NCBI RefSeq assembly: GCF_000381545.1
Contig: NZ_KB906682.1
Location: 114,340 to 178,339 of the forward strand
Length of the DNA: 64,000 nucleotides
DNA from: Rhodonellum psychrophilum GCM71 = DSM 17998
GTDB taxonomy: Bacteria; Bacteroidota; Bacteroidia; Cytophagales; Cyclobacteriaceae
Direction: 5' to 3'
Part shown: positions 44,616-54,056 of the stretch, in pieces
Layout of the letters: the number at the start of each line of letters is the position of its first letter
Numbering within the stretch: position 1 is the stretch's first letter
Program-made: the position numbers and the translations under genes
Notes under the pieces: generated by a model
Told to the model about the DNA's origin: nothing
Seen by the model: the letters and a program-made list of their open reading frames with translations, nothing else
Databases searched by the model: none

Positions 44616-46067
44616 TCAGGTATTGGAAACTTTTTGTTTGTCAGTAGCTTTATTGAAGCCTGCACGAATCATGATTCCCCAACCACCTTTGCCCCGGATA
44701 AAATCCCAATGGCCTTTCAATCCCCAGAATACGATTTTGGGATGAATCACAAAAGGTTCCAACAACACGGTAATGAGGAGTTTTCTCAGGTCTTTTTTGT
44801 CCTTGTAATTATTGTAGGCAATTTGCTCAAACAATATACTGAAGGAAGAAATCATGATAGAAAAGAAGTAAATCACCACAAACAAAACAATCAGGTAAAT
44901 TGCACTGCTGTCTCCCGAAATGATCAAAAGTAGTGTGTAAAGTACGCCGAGTGTTTCCATAATGGGTGCTGCCTTTTCAAACAAAGACCAAAAGGGATAA
45001 GAAACCATGCCCATGACGCCATATTTGGGATTGAAACTGATTTTTTGGTGGAGTTGTAGCGTCTCAATGGTACCCCGCATCCATCGGTTTCTCTGTCTGG
45101 ATAGGATTTCCTCGGATTCTGGCACTTCCGTCCAGCACAAAGGATCAGGAATAAAACCAACTTTATACGGGACCTTGATTTCTTCCATGTATCTCCGCAT
45201 CCTGACGACAAGTTCCATGTCTTCCCCTACGGTTTTAGGAAAATAGCCTCCTACCTTGAGCACCAGCTCCCGGTCAAAAAATCCAAAAGCACCGGAAATA
45301 AGCATCAGTCCATTGAGTCTCGTCCAAGCCATCCTTCCCATCAGAAAAGCCCTAAAGTATTCGATCACCTGAAACCTTCCCAAAAGGGAATCCGGAACCC
45401 TGTATTTGATTACTGTCCCATCCTTTACCTCACAATTATTGGCAACACCGATGACGCCACCCACTGCAATGACTTTCCGATTGGTTTCTTCCATAAATGG
45501 CCGCATCATCCGGGTGAGGGAATCGCTCGAAAGAATACAATCCACATCTATACAGGCTATTATTTCTTGGCAGGCGATGTTGATTCCCACATTGAGCGCA
45601 TCTGCTTTTCCTCCGTTTTCCTTGTCGACAAAGGTCAGTTTGGAATAACTGGGATTTGTGGATTTATAGATGGCCCGAACGGGCTTGGTCTCAATGGAGG
45701 GATTGTAAGCGTATTTTGTTTTGACCAAGTCAAAATTGTCAATCATCACTTGGATAGAATCATCTTTTGACCCGTCATTGATGATGATTACTTCAAATTT
45801 GCCATAATGCAATGACAAAAGACTCTTTGCATTTTGCACCAAACTTTTGGACTCATTGTAGGCGGGGGCGATCAAGGAAATCCCAGGAGCAAAGGGACTG
45901 GTAATGATGTCTCCATAATCCGAGAATTTATTTTTCCGCAGATGGTCCCGCATTTCCAGGGCGGAGAGAATGGTGGTAGACAGGTAAATCAAAATGATTG
46001 AAAAACTGTAAAGCAGGAACATAATCCCCAACACATCCATCAGTATACTGAACAATAGACTATACAT
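44616..46067 (-). CDS. Processive GT2 glycosyltransferase (PgaC/BcsA-like)
   Basis: A 483-residue membrane glycosyltransferase. N-terminal transmembrane helices (about 5-35) precede a GT2 domain (about 60-330), then three C-terminal helices (about 355-440). The processive motifs are complete: IIINDGS (first Asp), ACIDVDC (DxD), VGEDMEL (catalytic Asp of the TED motif) and RQRNRWMRG (QxxRW). Such enzymes polymerise UDP-sugars and push the chain through their own membrane channel. Its start overlaps the HEAT-repeat gene by eight bases, and the barrel gene follows. The sugar polymerised is not predictable; GlcNAc is plausible by analogy to PgaC. Confidence 0.92.
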   Translation of the reverse strand: MYSLLFSILMDVLGIMFLLYSFSIILIYLSTTILSALEMRDHLRKNKFSDYGDIITSPFAPGISLIAPAYNESKSLVQNAKSLLSLHYGKFEVIIINDGSKDDSIQVMIDNFDLVKTKYAYNPSIETKPVRAIYKSTNPSYSKLTFVDKENGGKADALNVGINIACQEIIACIDVDCILSSDSLTRMMRPFMEETNRKVIAVGGVIGVANNCEVKDGTVIKYRVPDSLLGRFQVIEYFRAFLMGRMAWTRLNGLMLISGAFGFFDRELVLKVGGYFPKTVGEDMELVVRMRRYMEEIKVPYKVGFIPDPLCWTEVPESEEILSRQRNRWMRGTIETLQLHQKISFNPKYGVMGMVSYPFWSLFEKAAPIMETLGVLYTLLLIISGDSSAIYLIVLFVVIYFFSIMISSFSILFEQIAYNNYKDKKDLRKLLITVLLEPFVIHPKIVFWGLKGHWDFIRGKGGWGIMIRAGFNKATDKQKVSNT

Positions 46068-47658
46068 GGGTCAAAATGGGGTCTTCTAGGTGTTGACAGA
46101 TTCTTATTACTTCCTCTTCTTCCACACCCTTCGTCATTTCATGAAAATTATCTTTATTTAAAGTGTACATGGTGTCCATTATTGCCTTTTTGGATTCAAA
46201 ATCAGTCAAAACAGCAAATCTTTCGATTAGAAGCGCTTGAGACTGGATATCTCCTAAATTCTTCAGTACAACCATGGCCTGAATCCTAAGGGCGTGAGAG
46301 TCGGAAAACAAAGCATGATGGATTTGCTCCAATTCACTTTCGGCATTCAGCGCATCATAGGTTTTCAGGATTTGGATTTTCTCAAAATCACCAGCTTTAT
46401 AAAATATTCCTGAAAGACTTTTGATAGCCTCCATTTTACCCATAATCTTCACCAGCTTGATTCCAAAAATCCGAACAGACTCATTTTCTGAATCAAACAG
46501 ATTTTCGATTTTTACGACTTTCTGTGAAGTCAAGAATTTGATTATCCTAAGATAAATCATTTGCTGCCATCTGGAAAGCGGATATTTTTGATTGACCAAG
46601 ACTTGGAGATCACTGTCATTGGAAAGGTTCAAAATGGTCGCGACGGCATTGGATCGAATGTAAAAATTTTTTTCCATGGCAAAATCCTGAACTCGTGAAA
46701 GGGCCTCGTTGACATCCATTTCATTGATTTCAGTGATTCCCGTAGCGATAATGTCCCAGCGTTTGCTTTCCAGTTTTTTCATGGAAAAAACATGAAGATC
46801 AAGTTTTCGGTATATCAATTTCAATTTGGCTTTGAAATCCCCCTTCATGTTCTTGTTCAAACTGATGATTTCCTGAATCATCACGTTTCGAAAAAGTGAT
46901 TGTGACAGGTAATTTTTCGGAAAAAACGCCTCTAAATCCTCCGTAGAATAGGCTTGGAGTTGCGCAAACTCATAATCAAAAAGCAAAGTCGAAATGGGCT
47001 CATAACATAATTTCTTGAATCTTTTGGTCAGGATTCTTTCTCTGTTTTTGCGCATTTTTACGATGACCATAATCAAAACCAAAACCACGCAAGACACCAA
47101 AAAAAAGAAAAGAATCCCAATCAAGAGAATCATCTTAATGTCATTCAAAATCTTGATTTTAATTTTATAAAGAGGTTTAAAGGGTATTTTGGCTCCTTTC
47201 AAAATCAACTCTCCTTGGTCATCAAGGCTTTGATTTCCTAAAGTCATGTCATTCAACAACAACTCATTCCGACTAAGATTGTCCAAATATTCCTCAAGCG
47301 CTGAGGTGGTGACTTCATCGTAGTAAAGAAAATAGCGAACGAATGAAGTGGAGTTGCGTGTTTTGAGAAGAGAGTCCTGCAAAAAAAGAACTGCACCATA
47401 ATCAGGTAAAGAAGCGGAAGTCCACTTATTGTCGATTAGAGGCGATTTTGTAAACCCTAAATCGGTTAAATTTAGGGTTGTATCAGACACCTCCAAGTCA
47501 ATTTGGTAGGAAACCCCCTGAATGATTGAATTGGAACCTAGAATTCTGCGCGAATCTTCTCCTAAAATCCCAGGAGACTGTCCAAAAGAAAAATCGGTGA
47601 AGCAAAGATTTAAAAATAAAAGTAAGTATAAATGCTTTTTGTAAAACTCTACGTTCAT
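46060..47658 (-). CDS. Membrane protein with cytoplasmic HEAT repeats
   Basis: A 532-residue protein with a signal peptide (YLLLFLNLCFTDFSFGQ), a periplasmic domain of about 140 residues, one transmembrane helix (MILLIGILFFFLVSCVVLVLIM, about 174-196) and a cytoplasmic part of about 330 residues with HEAT-like helical repeats (for example IRSNAVATILNLSNDSDLQVLV, ALRIQAMVVLKNLGDIQSQALL). It sits between the response regulator and the glycosyltransferase and overlaps the latter by eight bases. A role as a signalling bridge that brings regulator or partner proteins to the synthase is an inference from topology and gene order. Confidence 0.78.
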   Translation of the reverse strand: MNVEFYKKHLYLLLFLNLCFTDFSFGQSPGILGEDSRRILGSNSIIQGVSYQIDLEVSDTTLNLTDLGFTKSPLIDNKWTSASLPDYGAVLFLQDSLLKTRNSTSFVRYFLYYDEVTTSALEEYLDNLSRNELLLNDMTLGNQSLDDQGELILKGAKIPFKPLYKIKIKILNDIKMILLIGILFFFLVSCVVLVLIMVIVKMRKNRERILTKRFKKLCYEPISTLLFDYEFAQLQAYSTEDLEAFFPKNYLSQSLFRNVMIQEIISLNKNMKGDFKAKLKLIYRKLDLHVFSMKKLESKRWDIIATGITEINEMDVNEALSRVQDFAMEKNFYIRSNAVATILNLSNDSDLQVLVNQKYPLSRWQQMIYLRIIKFLTSQKVVKIENLFDSENESVRIFGIKLVKIMGKMEAIKSLSGIFYKAGDFEKIQILKTYDALNAESELEQIHHALFSDSHALRIQAMVVLKNLGDIQSQALLIERFAVLTDFESKKAIMDTMYTLNKDNFHEMTKGVEEEEVIRICQHLEDPILTHV

Positions 47659-47663
47659 TGATA

Positions 47664-48026
47664 CTAATTCTTGATTAACCTTCTTACTCTTATCGCCAAC
47701 TCATTGGGATTGAATGGCTTGGGGATAAAATCAGAAGCACCTAGATTAAAGGCTTCCAACACAGTGCTTTCCTCTTCACCTAAAGAACTCAAGACTATTA
47801 TCGGGATATTTGGGAAATATTTCTTAGAGTGATTGATGATTTCAATACCATTTTTGAAAGGAATCATTACGTCTGTAATGATCAAATCAAGTTGATTGTT
47901 ATCAATAGCATGAATCCCTGCCAAACCGTCCTCAGCCGTTGTAACATTGTATCCATCTTTCTTTAGGCGAAAACGCACCAAGCTTGATATCAATAGATCG
48001 TCTTCAATAATTAAAACATTTTTCAT
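47664..48026 (-). CDS. Stand-alone CheY-like response regulator
   Basis: A 120-residue receiver domain with no output domain. The ATG at 48026 gives the standard start MKNVLIIEDD; a longer reading upstream adds unlikely residues. Acidic pocket residues are E8-D9-D10, the phospho-acceptor is D52 in IITDVMIP, with Ser in IVLSS (80-81) and Lys103 in IPKPF, all intact. It is the first gene of the exopolysaccharide operon, and only five bases separate it from the HEAT protein. It probably controls polymer synthesis by protein contact rather than DNA binding. No histidine kinase is adjacent. Confidence 0.93.
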   Translation of the reverse strand: MKNVLIIEDDLLISSLVRFRLKKDGYNVTTAEDGLAGIHAIDNNQLDLIITDVMIPFKNGIEIINHSKKYFPNIPIIVLSSLGEEESTVLEAFNLGASDFIPKPFNPNELAIRVRRLIKN

Positions 48027-48263
48027 ATTAATATCATTTAATGATATCGAAATATACAAGATAAGAATTATAAAAAAAGTGATATTTCCCGCTTAAAAAA
48101 AGCTCAAAAATCATCAATTGATTTTGTATTATGATAATTGACGTCCAATTCCAATTAATTGCCGTTCCTACCTTTTTAATCCCTAGAAAAAAAAAAACTT
48201 TTTTCAGAAAAATATCTTTTGTTAGCTTACAAGCTTATAAAAAACCAATAACAGAAGGTACAA

Positions 48264-49925
48264 ATGAATATCAACCCAAATATTAAGCTTTTTGGTAGCT
48301 TATTGATTTTGGTTCTTTGCACTTCCCTTTCACCCTTGATTGCCCAAAGTGATCCTACCGGAGAAAAGAGAGTTACAGGAACCTATGCCATTACCAATGC
48401 CACCATCACCACAGCGCCAGGAAAGTCAATGGCTGGTGCCACCATTCTCATCAAAGATGGATTGATTCATGCGGTAGGCACCAATCTCAGTTTACCCGCT
48501 GAAACACAGCTGATCAAGGCAGATTCACTTTTTATTTATCCCGGATTCATCGATGGTGCCAGCAATTCAGGCATCACAAAACCCAACGATCCACAAAAAG
48601 GCGAAAATTTCAACCCTTCTGATCCCTCCGATGAATTGGCTGGAATCACCCCCTGGAGACAGGTGATGGATCATTTTGATCCCAAAAGCAATCAAATCGC
48701 AGATTGGAGAAAAACAGGATTCACCATCGCACAATTGATTCCCGATGGTGGGATGCTTACAGGCAAGTCGGCAATTGTCGTCTTTGGCAACAGCAAGTCC
48801 TCCAATGTGTTGGCGCAAAACACTGGCCTTTATGCCAAATTCAGAGGGTCAAGAGGGACCTATCCTGCCACAACCCTTGGTGTCATGGCCAAATTCAGGG
48901 ATCTCTACAAAAACGCGGAATTGTCTGCCCAACACGCTCGGATTTTTGCTTCCGCAGCGGGTTTGACCAGACCGGAAATCAACAAAACCTATGAGGCATT
49001 TTATCCAGTTTTGGACAAAAACATCCCGATCCTTTTTGAGGTAGCGGACGATCTTGAAATCCGCAGAGCATTGAGCTTACAAAAAGAGCTTGGATTTCGG
49101 ATGGTTCTCGTGGGCGTCACCGATGTGGATCGCGTCATCGATGAGATCAAAGGATCAGATACCAAGATTTTACTCAGCTTGAATTTACCGGATGACAAAG
49201 CTTTCAAGGACAAAAAAGACAATGAAAGTGAGGACATCAAATCCAGGTTGGACCGCGTCAAGGCTGCACATCAGAATGCCTTGAAACAAGCTGGAATCCT
49301 CGAAAAAGCAGGGGTCAAATTCGGATTTATCACCTTGGGTGCCAAATCAGGAGACATGATGAAAAACATCCGACTTATGGTTGCCAATGGACTCAGTGAG
49401 GATGCTGCTTTGGCCGCTTTGACGATCAACAATGCCGAAATACTGAATATTCAGAAATTCACCGGAACCTTGGAAAAAGGGAAATTGGCCAATTTGATCA
49501 TTTCCACCAAGCCAATATTCGCTGAGGAAGCTGAAGTGAAATATGTGATGGCTGATGGATACTTATTTGATTATGACTTGAAAGCCAAAAATAAAGGAAA
49601 TGGGATTGAAGGGGTTTGGGAATATACTTCGGAAACTCCCGCCGGCAGTTCTGGCGGAACAATCGAAATCAAGAAAGGGGATGCAGGATATACCGGTACC
49701 ATCACCTACGATGATCCAGCCGGGACAGGGAAGGCGAGCACAGGAATGAATTCCATCACCTATTCAGACAATACCCTGAGTTTCAATTTTGAGGTCCCCG
49801 TAGAAGGGAATCTCCTTAAGGTAAATGTGACTGGAGAAATTAAAGGCGGATCGTTCGAGGGCAACCTATCCATTGCGGAATATGGAAGTTTTCCAATGAA
49901 GGCCAATAAAAAACCAAACCTTTAA
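48264..49925 (+). CDS. Exported amidohydrolase-like protein lacking HxH, with C-terminal beta domain
   Basis: A 553-residue exported protein, first of three tandem amidohydrolases. A signal peptide (about 1-28, ending LSPLIAQ) is followed by an amidohydrolase-fold domain (about 38-440) with clear family start and end motifs (NATITTAPGKSM, ILIKDGLIHAVG, GTLEKGKLANLIIS). At the place of the metal-binding HxH it reads IYPGFIDGASNSGI (about 92-105), and the later ligands are also missing (PILFEVADD, FRMVLVGVTD). About 110 C-terminal residues (GVWEYTSETP, GGTIEIKKGDAGYTGTI) form an extra beta domain. It is probably a non-catalytic partner, if the family reading is right. Confidence 0.85.
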   Translation: MNINPNIKLFGSLLILVLCTSLSPLIAQSDPTGEKRVTGTYAITNATITTAPGKSMAGATILIKDGLIHAVGTNLSLPAETQLIKADSLFIYPGFIDGASNSGITKPNDPQKGENFNPSDPSDELAGITPWRQVMDHFDPKSNQIADWRKTGFTIAQLIPDGGMLTGKSAIVVFGNSKSSNVLAQNTGLYAKFRGSRGTYPATTLGVMAKFRDLYKNAELSAQHARIFASAAGLTRPEINKTYEAFYPVLDKNIPILFEVADDLEIRRALSLQKELGFRMVLVGVTDVDRVIDEIKGSDTKILLSLNLPDDKAFKDKKDNESEDIKSRLDRVKAAHQNALKQAGILEKAGVKFGFITLGAKSGDMMKNIRLMVANGLSEDAALAALTINNAEILNIQKFTGTLEKGKLANLIISTKPIFAEEAEVKYVMADGYLFDYDLKAKNKGNGIEGVWEYTSETPAGSSGGTIEIKKGDAGYTGTITYDDPAGTGKASTGMNSITYSDNTLSFNFEVPVEGNLLKVNVTGEIKGGSFEGNLSIAEYGSFPMKANKKPNL

Positions 49926-49936
49926 TCACCAATCAG

Positions 49937-51319
49937 ATGAAGAAATTTACCTCAATAATAGCTGCTTTATTGGTCTTGGGAAGCATGCCATCAATGGCCC
50001 AAACCCAAAAAGGATCAATCCTGATCAAAAATGCAACCGTGATCACCATTACCAATGGGACATTGGAAGATACAGATGTGCTGGTTGAAAATGGCATTAT
50101 CAAGAAAGTCGGGAAAAACCTCAGCGCTTCGAATGTTCAAACCATAGATGCCACTGGCAAATTCCTTATGCCAGGAATCATAGATGCCCATTCCCATGTG
50201 GGCTTAGATGCCGTCAATGAAGCCACCTCCCCCATTACTTCAGAAGTGAAAATGGAAGATGTAGTCAATCCATATGATGTGGGAATTTACCGCGCATTGG
50301 CAGGTGGCGTGACCATCTCCCATGCAATGCACGGTTCTGCGAATGCGATCGGTGGTCAGAACATTACCCTGAAACACCGATTCGGAACCAGCAATCCCCA
50401 AGATCTATTCATGCAGGACGCAGCCCGAACGATCAAGTTTGCCCTGGGGGAAAACCCAACGAGGGTTCACGGTCGAGGCAACAACAATCAACCCCGAACC
50501 AGAATGGGTGTTGAGGCAGTTATCCGAAACGGTTTCAATGAGGCCATCCAATACAAAAAGACCTGGGAAGACTACAATGCCGCTTTGAAGAAAAAAGGAG
50601 CCACTCCCATTCCTCCTAAATTTGATACGCGCCTGCAAACCTTGGTGGATATCCTTGACGGAAAGATCATCATCCACTGTCATTCTTATCGTGCCGATGA
50701 AATCTACATGTTGATCAATGTCTGCAGGGAATTCAACATCACAAACATTGTTTTCTCCCACGTCAACGAAGGCTTTAAAGTCGCTCCGGAACTGGCCGAA
50801 TACACTATGGGTGCTTCTATTTTTGCGGATTGGTGGGCATACAAGTTTGAAGTTTATTATTCCACAGCTTACAATGCGGCCATACTGACGAAAAATGGAG
50901 TGGTCACTTCCATCAATTCTGATTCAGGGGAATTGATCCGTCACCTCTACCACGAAGCGGGAAAAGCACAACGCTACGGAGAATTGACAGATGACCAAAC
51001 ACTCGCATTGATTACGATCAATCCTGCCAAGCAATTGGGGATCGCCGATAAGGTCGGGTCCATCGAAGAAGGAAAACAAGGGGATTTGGTGATTTTCAAT
51101 GAACATCCACTCTCTGTTTATGCCATTCCACAAATGACTTTCGTCGATGGGGTCAAATATTTTGACATCAATACCGATGCGAATGACATGCGGATCAAGG
51201 TAAGTGCAACAGACGCAGTTGAACCGATCTTTCTCAAGGAACATGATGAAAGATGCATGCATGGTGTTGATTTCTTCTTCACCAACTTCGGTAGGAATCT
51301 ATTTGAACATTCCCATTAA
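49937..51319 (+). CDS. Exported metal-dependent amidohydrolase
   Basis: A 460-residue exported hydrolase, the middle gene of the trio, and the one with an intact metal site. The signal peptide is MKKFTSIIAALLVLGSMPSMAQ. HxH is H85-S-H87 in IIDAHSHVGL; further ligands are the His in IIIHCHSYRADE (about 247-249), His in VFSHVNEGF (about 273) and Asp in INSDSGE (about 327). GSIEEGKQGDLVIFN closes the domain. Members cleave amide or ring bonds in peptides, hydantoins or similar; the substrate is unknown. It begins 11 bases after the first gene, and the third begins 33 bases after it. Confidence 0.92.
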   Translation: MKKFTSIIAALLVLGSMPSMAQTQKGSILIKNATVITITNGTLEDTDVLVENGIIKKVGKNLSASNVQTIDATGKFLMPGIIDAHSHVGLDAVNEATSPITSEVKMEDVVNPYDVGIYRALAGGVTISHAMHGSANAIGGQNITLKHRFGTSNPQDLFMQDAARTIKFALGENPTRVHGRGNNNQPRTRMGVEAVIRNGFNEAIQYKKTWEDYNAALKKKGATPIPPKFDTRLQTLVDILDGKIIIHCHSYRADEIYMLINVCREFNITNIVFSHVNEGFKVAPELAEYTMGASIFADWWAYKFEVYYSTAYNAAILTKNGVVTSINSDSGELIRHLYHEAGKAQRYGELTDDQTLALITINPAKQLGIADKVGSIEEGKQGDLVIFNEHPLSVYAIPQMTFVDGVKYFDINTDANDMRIKVSATDAVEPIFLKEHDERCMHGVDFFFTNFGRNLFEHSH

Positions 51320-51352
51320 AAGAACCTTGGATACTCCAAAACACTATTCAAC

Positions 51353-52654
51353 ATGATGAAATTTAGAGCAATATTATATACAGTTGCATTGGCCTTGTCA
51401 CCGATTTTGGCGCAGGCCCAATTTGACGGAGAATTCATAAAGCCCAGAAATGGAAGGTTTCTTCTGCAGAATGCCACCATCGTCACAGTGACCAAAGGAA
51501 CGATTCAAAATGGAAGCGTCCTGATCGCCAACGGTAGAATCGAAGCCGTGGGAACCAATGTGGCAGCAGGAGATGCCGAAGTAATCGATTGTTCAGGCCA
51601 ATTCATTTATCCCGGAATGTTTGATGGAGGAAGTCAATTGGGCTTGGTAGAGGTTGGTTCACTGGCCGAAACCCAGGATTATGCCGAAATCGGTCAAGTA
51701 ACCCCAAACATGCAAGCCCTTGTAGCCGTCAATCCAAATTCAATAGCGATACCCGTGACACGTGTCAGCGGGGTGACGACGATATTGGCCACACCTTCGG
51801 GTGGAATGTTTCCTGGAACAGCCGCATTGATCAATCTCAATGGATACACGCCAGATCAAATGTATGCTGGTTTTAAAGGTGTGATCCTTAATTTCCCCTC
51901 CTCCGCTAGAAGAAGCACTTGGGACAGAAGAAGCGACGAGGATGTCAAAAAAGATGCTGAGAAAGCACAGAAAAACCTAAACGATATCTGGGAAAGAGCC
52001 ACAACTTATCATCAATTGGTAAGCGCAAAAGCAGCTTTGCCTTATTACCCAGAAATGGAGCAATTGGCAAAAGTGGTCTCCGGTGAATTGCCGCTTTTGG
52101 TAGAAGTGAATGCGGCTAGTGACATCGAGTTGGCCATCAAATGGCTTGAAAACAAAGAAATAAAAGCGATTCTGACAGGTGTGGCCGAAGGCTGGAGAGT
52201 AGCCGATAAAATCGCAGCAGCGAATTTGCCCGTGATCACTGGACCGATGCTCGCCATACCGACCAGACAATCAGACAGATTTGATGCTTCCTACACCAAT
52301 CCAGGCAAAATGGCGAAAGCAGGGGTAAAAGTGGTGATTCGCTCCAATGATTCCGAAAACACCAGAAACCTTCCCTTCAATGCCGGCTTTGCCGCAGCCT
52401 ATGGAATGGGAAAGGAAGAAGCCTTGAAAGCGGTGACCATCAATTCTGCCGAGGTCTTTGGCGTAGCCGATAGATTGGGTTCCATTGAAGTGGGAAAAGA
52501 TGCCACGCTTTTCGTTTCCACAGGTGATCCTTTTGAAACCAGATCACAGATCCGCCATGTATTTATCGACGGATTTAGGGTTCCGATGAGCAACAGACAC
52601 ATTCGATTCTATCAGGAGTTTTTGGAAAGAAGCCCGGGATTGGAGAAAAATTAA
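51353..52654 (+). CDS. Exported amidohydrolase-like protein lacking HxH
   Basis: A 433-residue exported protein, third of the tandem set. Signal peptide about 1-23 (LALSPILAQAQ). The fold is that of the previous two genes (NATIVTVTKGTIQNGSVLI, GSIEVGKDATLFVS), but the metal-site segment reads IYPGMFDGGSQLGL (about 85-98) with no His, and later positions read LPLLVEVNAASDIEL and VIRSNDSENTRN. The terminal Asp is the only canonical ligand that may remain. Like the first gene, it is probably a partner or regulatory subunit. A terminator follows the stop. Confidence 0.85.
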   Translation: MMKFRAILYTVALALSPILAQAQFDGEFIKPRNGRFLLQNATIVTVTKGTIQNGSVLIANGRIEAVGTNVAAGDAEVIDCSGQFIYPGMFDGGSQLGLVEVGSLAETQDYAEIGQVTPNMQALVAVNPNSIAIPVTRVSGVTTILATPSGGMFPGTAALINLNGYTPDQMYAGFKGVILNFPSSARRSTWDRRSDEDVKKDAEKAQKNLNDIWERATTYHQLVSAKAALPYYPEMEQLAKVVSGELPLLVEVNAASDIELAIKWLENKEIKAILTGVAEGWRVADKIAAANLPVITGPMLAIPTRQSDRFDASYTNPGKMAKAGVKVVIRSNDSENTRNLPFNAGFAAAYGMGKEEALKAVTINSAEVFGVADRLGSIEVGKDATLFVSTGDPFETRSQIRHVFIDGFRVPMSNRHIRFYQEFLERSPGLEKN

Positions 52655-52670
52655 ATTGTTCAGCCCTTCT

Positions 52671-52709
52671 AAAAAATCCGGATCTGTTTGTTCAGGTCCG
52701 GATTTTTTT
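52671..52709 (+). terminator. Intrinsic terminator of the amidohydrolase operon
   Basis: AAAAAATCCGGA with CTG pairs with CAG and TCCGGATTTTTT around a TTTGTT loop. It starts 17 bases after the stop and ends in a run of T. Confidence 0.92.
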
Positions 52710-52714
52710 TGTTT

Positions 52715-52890
52715 TTTAACCCGTGTTATGCATTGCGAATTCAATTCAAGATTGTAATTAACTGATGGTCGGTTAGATGTTGATTTTTATTGACATCACC
52801 CTATTTGTGTCAGAAATTAGTCTCCAAATAGCCTGATTTTCCGGCAATGTCAATCCCAATAGGAAACCCATTTCAGACTCCGGTTTAACC
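52715..52890 (-). repeat. ~175-bp intergenic repeat, copy 6
   Basis: The left end TTTTAACCCGTGTTATGCAT matches copy 4 well, and the interior keeps TTGTAATTAACTGATGG, CACCCTATTTGTGTCAG, CAAATAGCCTGATTTTC and TCAATCCCAATAGGAAACCC. The right end TCCGGTTTAACC is a changed form of the terminal motif. It lies directly after the amidohydrolase terminator. Confidence 0.7.
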
Positions 52891-53476
52891 AGTCAAAACG
52901 CAGGATCTGAAGTTTGCTTTTTCGCTAAATTTTGAATCCGATTTTTTAACAATCTTTGAAAAACCTCAACCAACAAAAGGCCCAGAATACTGTAAAAATT
53001 CACCTCGATTTGCTCAATGAATTTCGCTGGGACATCCAGCTGTTTTTTGTTATGGATTCGTAATAATTATTGCCTATGAATGGTGTGTTTTTATTCAATT
53101 GCATGCTAAGTTTGATAAATTTTAGGATAGCAATAAAATAAAAATCCAGCTGATTTTTTGAGGAAAAAAAAACCGAGAAAATTCATAATGCTATTCAATA
53201 TCGTCTCTGAATGGGTTTTCAGTTCTACTCTTCGGACCTGAAAAATCAGGATTTTTATTTTTTGGACAATTATGCATTATAATTTTTGACGTTTTCGTCC
53301 ATTGATTTTTGAAGTTCCCAATAGGCAAAAAGAAGTTCCCCGGGTTCATGTTTCAAAAACGTCTTTCGGAACATAGTTTCCTGACAAAATTCAGGAATTT
53401 TCCCTTCATTACAGCTCCTACCGTGAATTGTTCAATTTTTTGAACTGTTCAAAATCACCCAAACCGTTAGCGACAT
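52891..53476. other. AT-rich intergenic stretch
   Basis: This is 586 bases between the repeat copy and the decayed GLUG gene fragment. I see only short hairpins and homopolymer runs, no ORF with family features and no RNA gene. Part of it may be a further decayed portion of the fragment that follows. Confidence 0.45.
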
Positions 53477-53947
53477 ATGAAGAAATTCTACCCAACCGAA
53501 TCACCAAGCCACCTATTCAATCGCTTATTTTTCTCAAGTCTGAGGAGAGCGCAAGGCCAGAGTTTTGAATCCAAAAACCAAGCCTTGAAAGCTGGGAGTT
53601 CTCTTTCTGAGGAAGAAGGAAAATCCAGATTCCAACCTTTTTTAGAAAATCATTTCAGCCGAATTTTCATCAATTTTTTCTGTGTTGAAACCGTGAAGTC
53701 GTTTGCAATTTCTTTCACTACATCCCACTCATTTCTTCCGGATTTTGCGGGAGAAGTTGGGACTGAATTTGATCCCTATCAAATCCAAAATCAGCATCAG
53801 CCAAAATCAATCGGGTCATTTTGTTACTTCCATTTCATCCTCAACAATGACCTCGAGGAAATTTCATTAAGATGCTCAGAAATCCAATCATCCACTGCAA
53901 ATCACATTTTCTTTTACCGGAGAATTTCAAAATGCCTACGCCTCTAA
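53477..53947 (+). pseudogene. Decayed GLUG-module surface-protein fragment
   Basis: An open frame of 156 codons with no coherent fold. Its C-terminal half matches the start of the GLUG modules of the giant downstream protein. FAGEVGTEFDPYQIQNQHQ parallels FAGGTGTESDPYQIENWEQ, FILNNDLEE parallels FILNNDLDE or FILNNDLNA, and SLRCSEIQSSTAN parallels STGYSKYASSTAN. The N-terminal part is of odd composition (LFFSSLRRAQGQSFESKNQ). It is best read as a remnant of a second, related gene or of a former 5' part of the big gene. A real small protein is less likely. Confidence 0.6.
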
Positions 53948-54056
53948 AGGCAGCTTTTGAAATTTTACCCTTGTTGAATTATTGACGGGTCTGTAAGTGT
54001 GTTTGAAAAAAACATACTGTGAAAAAACGCAATGGCCCACCCAAATCTCTGATTTT

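Noticed and set aside
48205..48225. TATCTTTTG as a -7 promoter element before the amidohydrolase operon
   Set aside because: It has one base too many for TAnnTTTG, and no -33 partner was found at the right spacing.
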